Of a DNA stretch of 64,000 nucleotides, positions 33,025-42,660 are shown piece after piece; within the stretch, counting starts at the first letter, position 1, and every line of letters begins with the position of its first letter. The notes below the pieces were generated by a model. The model was given only the letters and a program-made list of their open reading frames with translations. It did not search any database and was not told the origin of the DNA. The position numbers and the translations under genes were made by a program. The DNA is taken from the NCBI GenBank assembly GCA_031769625.1, contig JAUIMM010000686.1, positions 186,001-250,000 on the forward strand. The letters are read 5' to 3'. Origin of the DNA: Taudactylus pleione (Eukaryota > Chordata > Amphibia > Anura > Myobatrachidae).

Positions 33025-34170
33025 CTTTAACAGACAGACGCACACGCTTGTCGCTGCTGCTTTGAGGATTCAAGTGCGGCTACAGCCCACACAATTCACA
33101 AAGACAGAAAAAAGAAGATGAATATTTTTATTGTTTGTGTAGCACACTTTGAGGGTGTCACCACCCTTTAACAGACAGACGCACGCTTGTCGCTGCTGCT
33201 TTAAGGATGCAGGTGCGGCTACAGCCCACACATTTCACAAAGACCAAAAAAAAAAGAACAATATTTTAATTGTTTGTGTAGCACACTTTGAGGGTGTCAC
33301 CACCCTTTAACAGACAGACGCACGCTTGTCGCTGCTGCTTTAAGGATGCAGGTGCGGCTACAGCCCACACATTTCACAAAGACCGAAAAAAAAAGAACAA
33401 TATTTTAATTGTTTGTGTAGAACACTTTGAGGGTGTCACCACCCTTTAACAGACAGACGCACGCTTGTCGCTGCTGCTTTAAGGATGCAGGTGCGGCTAC
33501 AGCCCACACAATTCACATAGACAGAAAAAAGAAGAATATTTTTATTGTTTGTGTAGCACACTTTGAGGGTGTCACCACCCTTTAACAGACAGACGCACGC
33601 TAGTCGCTGCTGCTTTAAGGATGCAGGTGCGGCTACAGCCCACACAATTCACAAAGACAGAAAAAAGAACAATATTTTAATTGTTTGTGTAGCACACTTT
33701 GAGGGTGTCACCACCCTTTAACAGACAGACGCACGCTTGTCGCTGCTGCTTTAAGGATGCAGGTGCGGCTACAGCCCACACAATTCACAAAGACAGAAAA
33801 AAGAAGAAGAATATTTTAATTGTTTGTGTAGCACACTTTGAGGGTGTCACCACCCTTTAACAGACAGACGCACGCTTGTCGCTGCTGCTTTGAGGATGCA
33901 AGTGCGGCTACATCGCACACAAGTCACAAACACATTAAAAAAATAGTTTTTTATTTTTTGGAGCACTTTGAGAGTTACACCACCCTTTAACAGACAGACG
34001 CACGCTTGTCGCTGCTGCTTTAAGGATGCAGGTGCGGCTACAGCCCACACAATTCACAAAGACAGAAAAAAGAAGAAGAATATTTTAATTGTTTGTGTAG
34101 CACACTTTGAGGGTGTCACCACCCTTTAACAGACAGACGCACGCTTGTCGCTGCTGCTTTGAGGATGCAG
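33010..34170 (-). repeat. Class II tandem repeats, copy 2 (nine cores)
   Basis: The inverted core CAGACAGACGCACGCTTGTC recurs about every 130-145 bp, near 33035, 33173, 33312, 33451, 33590, 33722, 33862, 33991 and 34131. That is nine cores against six in copy 1. Individual units differ by A-run length (AAAAAAGAAGAA variants). Confidence 0.93.
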
Positions 34171-34500
34171 GTGGAATCTAGACGGGATTTGGAACCGAGG
34201 ACACACTACCTCCATCAATTGTCTAAATCCCACTGCACTAATGGCGGATACCGGACGCACGTCTAACACCAACATAGCAGTCAAGGCCTCAGTTATACGT
34301 TTTGCTTCAGGATGACTGCTGTCGTACTTCATCCTCATCGCTAGGGACTGTTGGAGGGTCAATTGTTTAGTAAAAGTAGTGATGTTCCTACTTCCTCTCT
34401 GGGATGATGAACAACTCCCAGCAGCAGCAACAGCACTAGGAGGAAGTGGTTCTTGATCTTTCCCTATTTTATTTTTATCGGAGAAAGTTTGGTCCTCCAT
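34126..34500 (-). pseudogene. hAT transposase N-terminal fragment, copy 2
   Basis: 124 codons with the same start (MEDQTFSDKN) and repeat-derived tail as 23857-24231. By eye the two differ at about two nucleotides, one silent and one Met-to-Val (ISAVGF). No BED finger, no catalytic core. Confidence 0.85.
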
Positions 34501-35200
34501 TTATGTTATATTGATATATATACGTGCGGCTAAAGCGCACACAAACACAGAAAATATTTTTTTATTTTTGCTGGAGAGTAGTGCACTTTGTGGGTTACAC
34601 CACCCTTTAAGAAATGAGCCAGCCGGCTCTTTACTTATGGGACACAGGCGCACGCTTGGCGCTGCTCCTTTGTTGATGCACGTGCAGCCACAGTGCACAC
34701 AAGTCACAAACAGAGAAAATATATATTTTTTTGGTTTGGAGTGTACTTTGGGGGTTACAGCACCCTTTAACGGTCAAGCCAGCCGGCCCTTTACTTATGA
34801 CACAGGCGCACACTTGGCACTACTTTGTTGATGCACGTGCGGCTACTGCGCACACAATTCACAAACACAGAAAATAATTTTTTTTTTGGTTTGGACTGGA
34901 GTGTACTTTCGGGGGTTACAGCACCCTTAACGGTCAAGCCAGCCGGCCCTTTACTTATGACACAGGCGCACGCTTGGCACTACTTTGTTGATGCACGTGC
35001 GGCTACTGCGCACACAATTCACAAACACAGAAAATAATTTTTTTTTTGGTTTGTACTGGAGTGTACTTTCGGGGGTTACAGCACCCTTAACGGTCAAGCC
35101 AGCCGGCCCTTTACTTATGACACAGGCGCACGCTTGGCACTACTTTGTTGATGCACGTGCGGCTACTGCGCACACAATTCACAAACACAGAAAATATATT
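34501..35200 (-). repeat. Class I tandem repeats, copy 2 (four units plus partial)
   Basis: Reverse-oriented 160-bp units with GATGCACGTGCGGCTACTGC and CACAGGCGCAC cores near 34660, 34820, 34980 and 35140. Copy 1 has three. Confidence 0.92.
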
Positions 35201-35728
35201 ATTTTTTTAGCACTTGGGGGGAGCACCCCTGATGGACAGAGCACCCCCTGGACAACACTACAGCACCCCTTTAGAACTGGGACACTGCACAGGACTTTGG
35301 AGTGGACACAGCCCCTATGGAGAACTGACTGCACAACACAGTCCAGCCAGCCCCTATGGACTTTGAAGTAGTGGACACAGCCCCTATTAACAACAGCAGC
35401 ACAGCACAACACAGCCAGCCCCTAAGGACTTTGAAATAGTGGACAACAGCAGCACTACACTACACTACACTACACAGCCCTAACTCCCACCCTCCCTCTT
35501 CACTGTCCACAGCCGAGTGAGAAAATGGCGCCGACACGGGTACCTTATATAGGATCCAAAACCCGCGAGACTCGGAAGGCGGGATGATGACGTTTTGCCT
35601 CGATTTCAGATCCGAGTCAGGCGGGAAAAGTCGAGCCTGATTCGGATCTGACTCGGATCGGGGGGGCTCGGGGGGGTTCGGATTTCAGAAATCTGAACCC
35701 GCTCACCCCTAATGTGGACATATCTGTA

Positions 35729-36357
35729 CATGGATAGATCTGAAGGCAAACCTCAAGACACCAGTGCTTGTTGAATGCTGTTCGAGGAGGCTGTTTCTCC
35801 CTGATAACTGAGTACTAAAGGAGGGCAGGGTGGTTAATAGTGAAAAATCTAAAAAGTAGACATAACCTTTCATTTGTATGTGTTTTGCAATCATAGCAAA
35901 ATAATAGTTTCTTGAAAGCTTGATTTACAGTTTAGTAAAGTACAATTTCAAGCACTGAACATAAAGAATGAGCAGGAGAAAGAAAAGGACATGACCTCTC
36001 ACATGCATCCTAATGACAATGACATTGGAATGTCTCTAGCTGGAATGGCACCATAATGAAAATGAGTCATTTCATTCCTGATTGTTGCTAGCAAACCACT
36101 GTCAGTGCTCCCTACATAAAAGCACATTTGTAATAAGTTCATTTTCTATCTTTTTTTCAGAAATGGTTTTTATTCATGCTTCATTTTACAAGCAGTCACA
36201 TAATTCAATATTAAACAGTATAAACAAATAACAGACTAGAGCGATACAAGGTTCCCAATTTATTGTACCTGCTTTAAAGAATAAAGGGGAACAAAAGCGT
36301 TGCTGCAGAGAAAGGGGCGTGGTGGATCAAGAGACATCGAAAAATGGGTACTTAGGA
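35729..36357. other. Intronic sequence, nothing recognised
   Basis: AT-rich and without repeat ends or coding resemblance. Confidence 0.5.
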
Positions 36358-36920
36358 AACAGCGCTGTGAAATGAGAAAATGTACCCACAGTTTAATAAA
36401 AATATATTTGAATAAAACATATTGCAACACTCTAATGATGAATAATCAATGCATAAGAAACATCACAATGAATTAGAATCATGTCAATACAATACAAATA
36501 TGTAGCAATAACTTAATATATTTAAACTGTAACAACAGTACCAATGCATGTACAGTATCTAACTCCCCACAGCTCTAATATAAACCCCAGACAAATATAT
36601 CAATCAAATCCTCGCAGCTGCGTCCAGCTGAAGAGAAATGTCTCTATATGGAAATGGTTGCTGGATCCACACACTGCGTATAATCGGTAAAGAATATGTA
36701 TATATTATATCAGAAAGTATTCGGGACAAATCTCCACTGAGAATATCTGTTGTATCTATTGTTCAAATATCTGATCAGCAGAAGTGTAGGTTTAGTCACT
36801 TATTAGTATTTATAAAAAGTCAATGAACTACCTTCTCAATGTGTCAGCAGACGCTGTATGTTGTTTTACCTTTGTACAGCCCTCACCATAGGGAACATTT
36901 TCTCATTTCACAGCGCTGTT
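36358..36920. mobile_element. Non-autonomous transposon with 30-bp inverted ends
   Basis: The left end AACAGCGCTGTGAAATGAGA (36358-36387) is inverted at 36891-36920 with one mismatch. The interior is AT-rich and non-coding. No target duplication was resolved. Confidence 0.85.
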
Positions 36921-37229
36921 CTAATCTAATTTTTCCTATTTTTTGGTTTCCCACCATTTAAACAGCTCCGTGAATTGAAAAACTGAATTAGAGGTTTTCA
37001 TTTTTAGCGATAAAGCTACTATATACCTTGGATATCAAGAGACATCTAAGACTATCAAGAAAGATATAAGCTAATTGTGCCCCTTAGGTCTCTAGGTGTA
37101 ACAATCATGCAGACAGAGACTATCCTCCCTATTATATACAAAGCTTATTTATACAAGTGAAGATAACCATACCAGAAGCTATAGTAAGGCAGGCAGCTAC
37201 TGTATAGAAATACACCTAACCTTTTCTTA
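36921..37229. other. Intronic sequence between two elements
   Basis: Nothing recognised; AT-rich. Confidence 0.5.
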
Positions 37230-37908
37230 GGGCTATTTCACACACATCGGTATTAACCGGCCTGCAAAAAAAGGCAGTTTTTTTGCCAAGTACTAATTTT
37301 AGTGAACTTTGTAAATAGATGGGTCCTTTCAGACAGGACGGACACAGCACGATCGCCGTGTTACCGCCAGGAATATCCACTGACAAGAATGGCTGCCTTG
37401 CCGTGTCCATGCCGTCAGTGAAGTTGCCATGTTTGCTTTCACACACACCGGGTTTTCTGAGCTTGTACCCGCCCACAGCTCCATCTTTTCCAAGTGTTGT
37501 TGTACCTGAGTGTCAACATGAGTGACACCTTTGATATAGATACTGAGAGGCTGATAGCATTAGTAGAAGCCAGACCAGTTTAATGGACAAAACACAAGAT
37601 ATTTATAAAGGTAGAAATGCCACTGGAAGGACATGTGTCAAGAACTTTGCTTTGAATTGAAAGAAGATTTCAATGTGTTGGGAGACAGGGATAAAGATAT
37701 ACTGTATATGGTTAGTACTTTTATTTGTAGTACTGTTTTCAATTATTGTGTATAAATATAAATAAACTAGTATTATCTTTGAATAGAGCTGCTGCTGCAC
37801 ATGCCTAGTACATTAAGAAAACAAACCACAACATTAAAAATGGCTCAAAGTCGTTACATGTGAAAGTCACCGATTGCCGTCAAAAAAACGGTGTGTATGA
37901 AATAGCCC
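37230..37908. mobile_element. PIF/Harbinger-type non-autonomous element
   Basis: GGGCTATTTCACACAC at the left faces GTGTGTATGAAATAGCCC at the right. Flanking TTA triplets (37227-37229 and 37909-37911) fit the 3-bp target of PIF/Harbinger elements. 679 bp, with no transposase. Confidence 0.85.
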
Positions 37909-38073
37909 TTAGATACTCAATAGAGTATTATGCCAGAGTACTTGTGTCCAGTTAACTACCAGTATATTTTTGGATTGTTTGAAGAAGCTAGAGCACCTAG
38001 AGAAAACCCACGCAAACGTGGGGAGAACACACAAACTCCACACAAAATGAGCCTTGATAGGAATTAAACCTAA
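37909..38073. other. Intronic sequence
   Basis: Short AT-rich spacer with no signal beyond GGGAGAACACACAAACTCC, a phrase common in dispersed vertebrate repeats. Confidence 0.4.
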
Positions 38074-38338
38074 TGCCGGGTACACACTAGGCAATATGTC
38101 ATCCAGCCGGATCGGATGACATTTCGGCAATATCGTCTAGTCTTTACCCTCGATGTCTGTGACGATGCGCGCTCCCGCATTCAGGTCCAACGGACGGCAT
38201 TGTTAGTGGGGGTCATGCTACCGAATGCAGCATGGCCGTCGCTCCCGGCATCGGCAAATGTGTATGCACTCGCTGATGCTGGGACACATCTCTAATGAGG
38301 TCTAGTACACACTAGACTTCCTCTAATGTGTATCGGCC
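38074..38338. mobile_element. MITE with GCCGGGTACACACTAG end (limits approximate)
   Basis: The left CCGGGTACACACTAG is loosely inverted at the right (CTAATGTGTATCGGCC). The CpG-rich interior (GATGCGCGCTCCCGCATT) contrasts with AT-rich flanks. No target duplication confirmed. Confidence 0.6.
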
Positions 38339-39842
38339 TATAGACTTCAGTGCTTTGAGGCATTGATGTTGACCACAACACCATCCATACTACTTGTTAC
38401 CAAAAATTTAAAATTTTAATCCTTCTCGTTCTACAAGTCTTTATATGTGGAGATGTTTACATGATCAAAATGGGTACCAGCTAATTTTTGCAATAGGTTC
38501 CCGCCAATTATAATATTGCTGCCATTTTTCACAATGTTGTGGGTATTCTATTCGAGAGCCTACCAGGGTGGATATTTTTTAACTTCAATTTATGACCCAC
38601 ATATATTACTAGGTACATTGTTTGTTTGTTCTTTTTCTCCTATTTGCCTTTTGTGATTTTATGTACTGTATTTGCCATTGGGCAGCTGTCTGGAAAACTT
38701 GTATTCAATATATTTGTTGAGAAGAGAGAGAGGAAAAGTTGTCTGTAGTTGGTGCACTTCTAAAAATCATATGATATAAAATATAACTTTTATTATGATT
38801 GGTTTCAAAACTGGATATTTATATTGTTTAATGCATACCAATATGAGAAACCACAAAATATAAATCAAAATGTATAGATGTGTGATTAATACCCTGTTTT
38901 CTTGTGTGCCTTTTATTGTACTTTAAATTTAATGGCTAAATCACCGGAAAATTCGTTGGTGCCTTCAACTCACAGGCTATTACATTTACTACCCCTTAAT
39001 CCAGTGGTTCCCAAACGTTTTCAAATCACTGTGCCCTAGAGTATCAGCATTCTTTTTCACGGTACCCATAGGCTATAAGTTTCCTATTGAGAAATTCAGA
39101 AAACAAAATAATAAATGAAGTAAATAGTGCATACCAGTCATACTTGACTTTAGTTATATGGTGGTGGTGAACAGGGTTTGCACTTCTGCTTGTCCACATA
39201 TTTCATGATTGGCTGCCGCCAGCACTGATTTAAGACAGAGACCATGAACTCTAATATGGTTGTGATTGCAGTTTGATATAAGTCCGGGAGTAACCAAAGA
39301 AATCCGGGAGCGTTGGCTCTTGGACTAAATCTTAGTGGTGCCAGAACTATATGTTAAATAGTGAGTGTGAGATATAATTGTGTGCGATTCTTTGCTATTT
39401 TTAGACACATCATTTAGTTTAGTTTGGATTACCCCTTCGATGACTACATACAGTATCACTCATGCCCAGGTGAGTCAGGTGATGGAAGCAACTTTTATCA
39501 ATTATTATAAATGTTTCTCAAGTAAGTTAAGCCGCAAATAAGGTAAACTGCAATTTCTTTGATGCTGCGGAAGGATGGTTATTTGATCTGTGCAGGATAA
39601 GGGGGCTGTGGAGGGTTTGTACAGAGTAACAGTATGTAGCACTGGTCATGAGGGATTATCTTGAGATGTTTCCTGCCATAATTATGGATCTGTGCAGCTT
39701 CAGGCCTTAAAATTCAAGTCCTTTCAATATTTGTTAAAAACAGTTCTCCTTATAAGTAGTATGATTAACAAATCATTGTTCTGCTGCCTACAGTGAACAG
39801 TATGCTAATAACAAATGTAATAGATAGCACACCTCTTCTGGT
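38339..39842. other. Intronic sequence; one decayed hAT end
   Basis: CCAGTGGTTCCCAAACG at 39002 resembles the terminus of the MITE at 48799-48999, but no matching right end was seen. The rest is AT-rich and unassigned. Confidence 0.45.
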
Positions 39843-40075
39843 GCAATAAAACAATGGTGGATATACTTGGTGCTGTGGGAAAGTACATGTTTAGGGTGCA
39901 CAATATGAAAAAAGACACTGTACCTCATACCTATGCCCAGCCTTGTATCTATCATAAAACTTCCACTGACCACATGCAGCATAAAGTTTTATGTACATGT
40001 AGATTTAGCATTATGCCCATCATACAAACAGTGCTGAGGGTAGAATGAAGCCAAAATTGTCCGTTATATACGGTG
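39843..40075 (+). repeat. Recent 233-bp direct repeat, copy 1
   Basis: Nearly identical to 48188-48417: one 3-bp indel (ACAATGGTGGATA versus ACAATGGATA) and one substitution (GTCCGTT versus GTCCATT) by eye. It ends 33 bp before the DIRS element. Confidence 0.95.
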
Positions 40076-40108
40076 ACATCTGAGGGCTTCCATCCCCTGT
40101 ATAGCTAC

Positions 40109-40260
40109 ATTTTCTACTTCAGGGTCCATAGGGTATCCACAGGATACCTTGGGTATAGGTGTGACGTCAGTCGCAGGGCACCAAAGAGTTAAGCTTTCAG
40201 CCTCCCAGGATGCACTAGGTCCCCCTCCTATACCCCGCCCCCGAGCCAAGGCACCTCAGT
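40109..40260 (+). repeat. DIRS left inverted terminal repeat
   Basis: Starts ATTTTCTACTTCAGGG and ends near GCCAAGGCACCTCAGTT. Complementary to the right terminus across about 150 bp, with divergence in the outermost 50 bp that is instead copied in the internal complementary region. Confidence 0.93.
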
Positions 40261-41199
40261 TTAGTTTGGTGCCCGGCCGGAGTCGGGTGCACCTGTTGGA
40301 GTGGGGGCTAGAAGAGCCCCTGAAGCTTATTCTTCATGCAGCTGTGGCTGCACAACTGGATGAACAGCATGGACAGTCAGTCCTGACGTCCATGCTGTCT
40401 TCCCTACACCCCGCCGGTACCAGAACGCCGGTACTGATCCGGGGATGCTGGTGGGCGTCTGGGGTCACAGCTAGCGGTGACCCCAGATGCTCCGGACCAT
40501 GGCCGGATTCAAGGGGGACAGAGGTAAGCAGCGGGGTCCCGCGGTGGGTCCCCGCTGATCACATGGTCCTAAGTCCCCAGGCAGGGGGCTCCCTGGGGAC
40601 TGGCTGCAGCGTGGAGCCAGGCGACCAACCTGCGCTTCCACTACCCCCTGGGACAGCGGACCGCAGCAGAGCGGTAGCGCTGCGGCGTCCCAGGGGTTAA
40701 ATGCATGCCAGGGGAGCGCGCCTTCCCTGTCTCACAGCCGGCGCCTCCCCCGCTGCACACAGCCCTCTCTGCACTGTGCTGACTGGTCCTGTGTCAGCGC
40801 TCCTCCCCCAGGCCAGCCTCCTCTCTGCTCCTCGGCGGCCATCTTCTCCAGAACGCATGGTGAACGCTGCTGGAAGCGCTGGAAGGAAGCATCGTGGTCT
40901 GGGTCCCCCCGCATACCTCTCCTCCGCTGTGGTCAGGTCTGTGTATGCAGCGCTGTGTCCTACCAGGCCCTGTGTCTGTGTAGTTGAGTGATCAGCGCTG
41001 TTAGTGCAGGAATTGTTATTTTTCTGCATTGTATGTGACTGTGCTAGCGCTGCTGCCTGTAATCTTTTCTTCTCTAAACTGTCAGCTTTATTACTGTCCC
41101 TGTTCTTTCTGCTAAAGCCCTTGCGGTGCGGTGCTGCAGGGTGGTCTCTCGCCTATTTAATACTTAATTGGTGAGAGAGGTCACATACGTGGTGCCATC
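40261..41199 (+). other. DIRS 5' leader
   Basis: GC-rich, 940 bp, leading to the gag-like start at 41200. Open frames here (for example 40149-40700) begin in the terminal repeat and show no family resemblance. Presumably promoter and leader RNA. Confidence 0.6.
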
Positions 41200-42660
41200 A
41201 TGTCTGAAAGTGATTTTCCCCTCCGGCTACAGTGTACCACGTGCAAAGTACCGTTAGCGGAGGGGGAGGGTAGCGCGGAGGGCCTTTGCCGGCAGTGTTT
41301 GTCCATGGCGCGGCCTATTACGGTTACAGCACCGGTACAGGAGCCGCCCTGGGCTTGTTTCGCTCAGGCGTTAACAGCTTTAGTGGGCCAGTTAGCTCCG
41401 CAGCCCGCGTTTACTCCGATGGGTTTGTCCCAGCAGTCTGTGGTGTCGTCACCCATGCAGGGGTTCCCACGACAATTGGTGGTACCCCACAGTCTCCCTA
41501 TTTCCCCGCTCCCGGGTTCTCAGGAGCCAGCGTGGGTTAACTCCCTGACGAGTTCTGTACAGCACTTGTCGGATGTGTTGCAAGGGGAGTCTGTGATGCG
41601 GCCTCATAAAAGGCCGGTGGCGTCTCTGTCCGCTCCTTATGAGGATGACGAAGGGACGTCTGATGATGGGGAGATTCTAGATCCTTACGATCAGGAACCT
41701 CTCCATACTAAGGACGCTGATGCTAAGTCCAAAGTATATATTCCTGGACTTATTCGGGCGGTCCGCACAGCCTTGGTGATTGAGGACGAAGTTCCCCCAG
41801 CGGCTAAATCTAAGTATGCCTTTTTCAAAGATGTGAAGGGCGATGCCACAGTCTTTCCTCTTTCGGGTCAGTTGGTGGACCATTTAGAGGAGGCGTGGAA
41901 ACAACCTGGCAAAAGATACCAGCCGCAGAGACGCCTGGCGGTGGCTTATCCGTTCGCGGATAATTATTTTGCGAAGTGGGAATCCCCTCCACAGGTGGAT
42001 TCTCACGTGACCCGTCTTGTCCGTAGTGCCACATTGCCGATGCCATCCATGTCCTCCCTTAAGGATGCTACGGACCGCAAGGTAGAAATCTGCCTGAAGT
42101 CCGCTTATTCCCTTGCAGGGGGGGCAGCACGGCCGGCTATGGCCATTTGCTGGGTTGCCAGAGCGATGGAGCGCTGGGCGGATTCATTAGAGGCTTCTTT
42201 TGAATCCGACTGTCCGGCCGATCAGGCGGAGTTGATTGGCAATCTCCGTGATTCGGCCACCTACATCAACGAGGCGGCTCTAGACATTAGTACTCTGGTG
42301 TCTAGAATTTCTTCAGCAGCGGTAGCTGCTCGTCGCACCTTGTGGCTGCGATCCTGGAAGGCGGACGCAGATTCCAAGAAAGGTCTGGAAGCGTTGCCGT
42401 TTACCGGAGAAGTTCTCTTCGGTCCGGATCTGGATAAGATTGTGGCCACGCTGGCGGCAGCCAAATCTGCCTGTCTCCCGTCGGCCGCTGCTCCTTCTGG
42501 TTCGGGACCATCGTCCTTTCGGTCATCTAGGGCCCAGGGCAGGCCCAAACCACAGTCGTTTCCTCGACAGGCTGGCCCTAAGAAATCGGTCAAGCCCCGG
42601 AAGCAGGCATGGAGTACCAGACGTCCGGCCCCCAAGCCAGATGACAAGCCTGCGGCCTGA
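41200..42660 (+). CDS. DIRS ORF1, gag-like protein
   Basis: 486 codons from ATG (MSESDFPLRLQC) to TGA. Residues 12-33 carry a C-x2-C-x14-C-x2-C arrangement, which could bind zinc. Residues about 200-350 (AFFKDVKGDATVFPL, YFAKWESPP and DRKVEICLKSAYSLAGG segments) resemble the DIRS gag region reported as the source of the vertebrate LAP2-alpha C-terminal domain. The tail is basic and proline-rich (GRPKPQSFPRQ to PKPDDKPAA), suiting nucleic-acid binding. In the family this is thought to be the structural or RNA-binding protein. The frame is uninterrupted and overlaps the RT frame by about 220 bp. Confidence 0.88.
   Translation: MSESDFPLRLQCTTCKVPLAEGEGSAEGLCRQCLSMARPITVTAPVQEPPWACFAQALTALVGQLAPQPAFTPMGLSQQSVVSSPMQGFPRQLVVPHSLPISPLPGSQEPAWVNSLTSSVQHLSDVLQGESVMRPHKRPVASLSAPYEDDEGTSDDGEILDPYDQEPLHTKDADAKSKVYIPGLIRAVRTALVIEDEVPPAAKSKYAFFKDVKGDATVFPLSGQLVDHLEEAWKQPGKRYQPQRRLAVAYPFADNYFAKWESPPQVDSHVTRLVRSATLPMPSMSSLKDATDRKVEICLKSAYSLAGGAARPAMAICWVARAMERWADSLEASFESDCPADQAELIGNLRDSATYINEAALDISTLVSRISSAAVAARRTLWLRSWKADADSKKGLEALPFTGEVLFGPDLDKIVATLAAAKSACLPSAAAPSGSGPSSFRSSRAQGRPKPQSFPRQAGPKKSVKPRKQAWSTRRPAPKPDDKPAA

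Larger units (their letters stand above)
31999..35711 (-). mobile_element. hAT transposon with internal minisatellite, copy 2 (complete)
   Basis: It starts TAGGGGTGTGCACCGG and ends GCTCACCCCTA, i.e. inverted ends TAGGGGTGWGC. A perfect 8-bp duplication ATGTGGAC flanks it at 31991-31998 and 35712-35719. It is 3713 bp long and reads on the - strand with the same order of parts as copy 1. It has more repeat units and a complete right arm. The transposase is only represented by its two ends, so it is non-autonomous. Confidence 0.97.

Noticed and set aside
33010..34170. Possible CRISPR-like array
   Set aside because: Units are 130-145 bp and repetitive throughout, with no short repeat plus unique spacer pattern, and the setting is a eukaryotic transposon.
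40149..40700. 183-codon open frame at the start of the DIRS element
   Set aside because: It begins in the terminal repeat and runs through the GC-rich leader; the part in the repeat recurs at the other end. No family resemblance.
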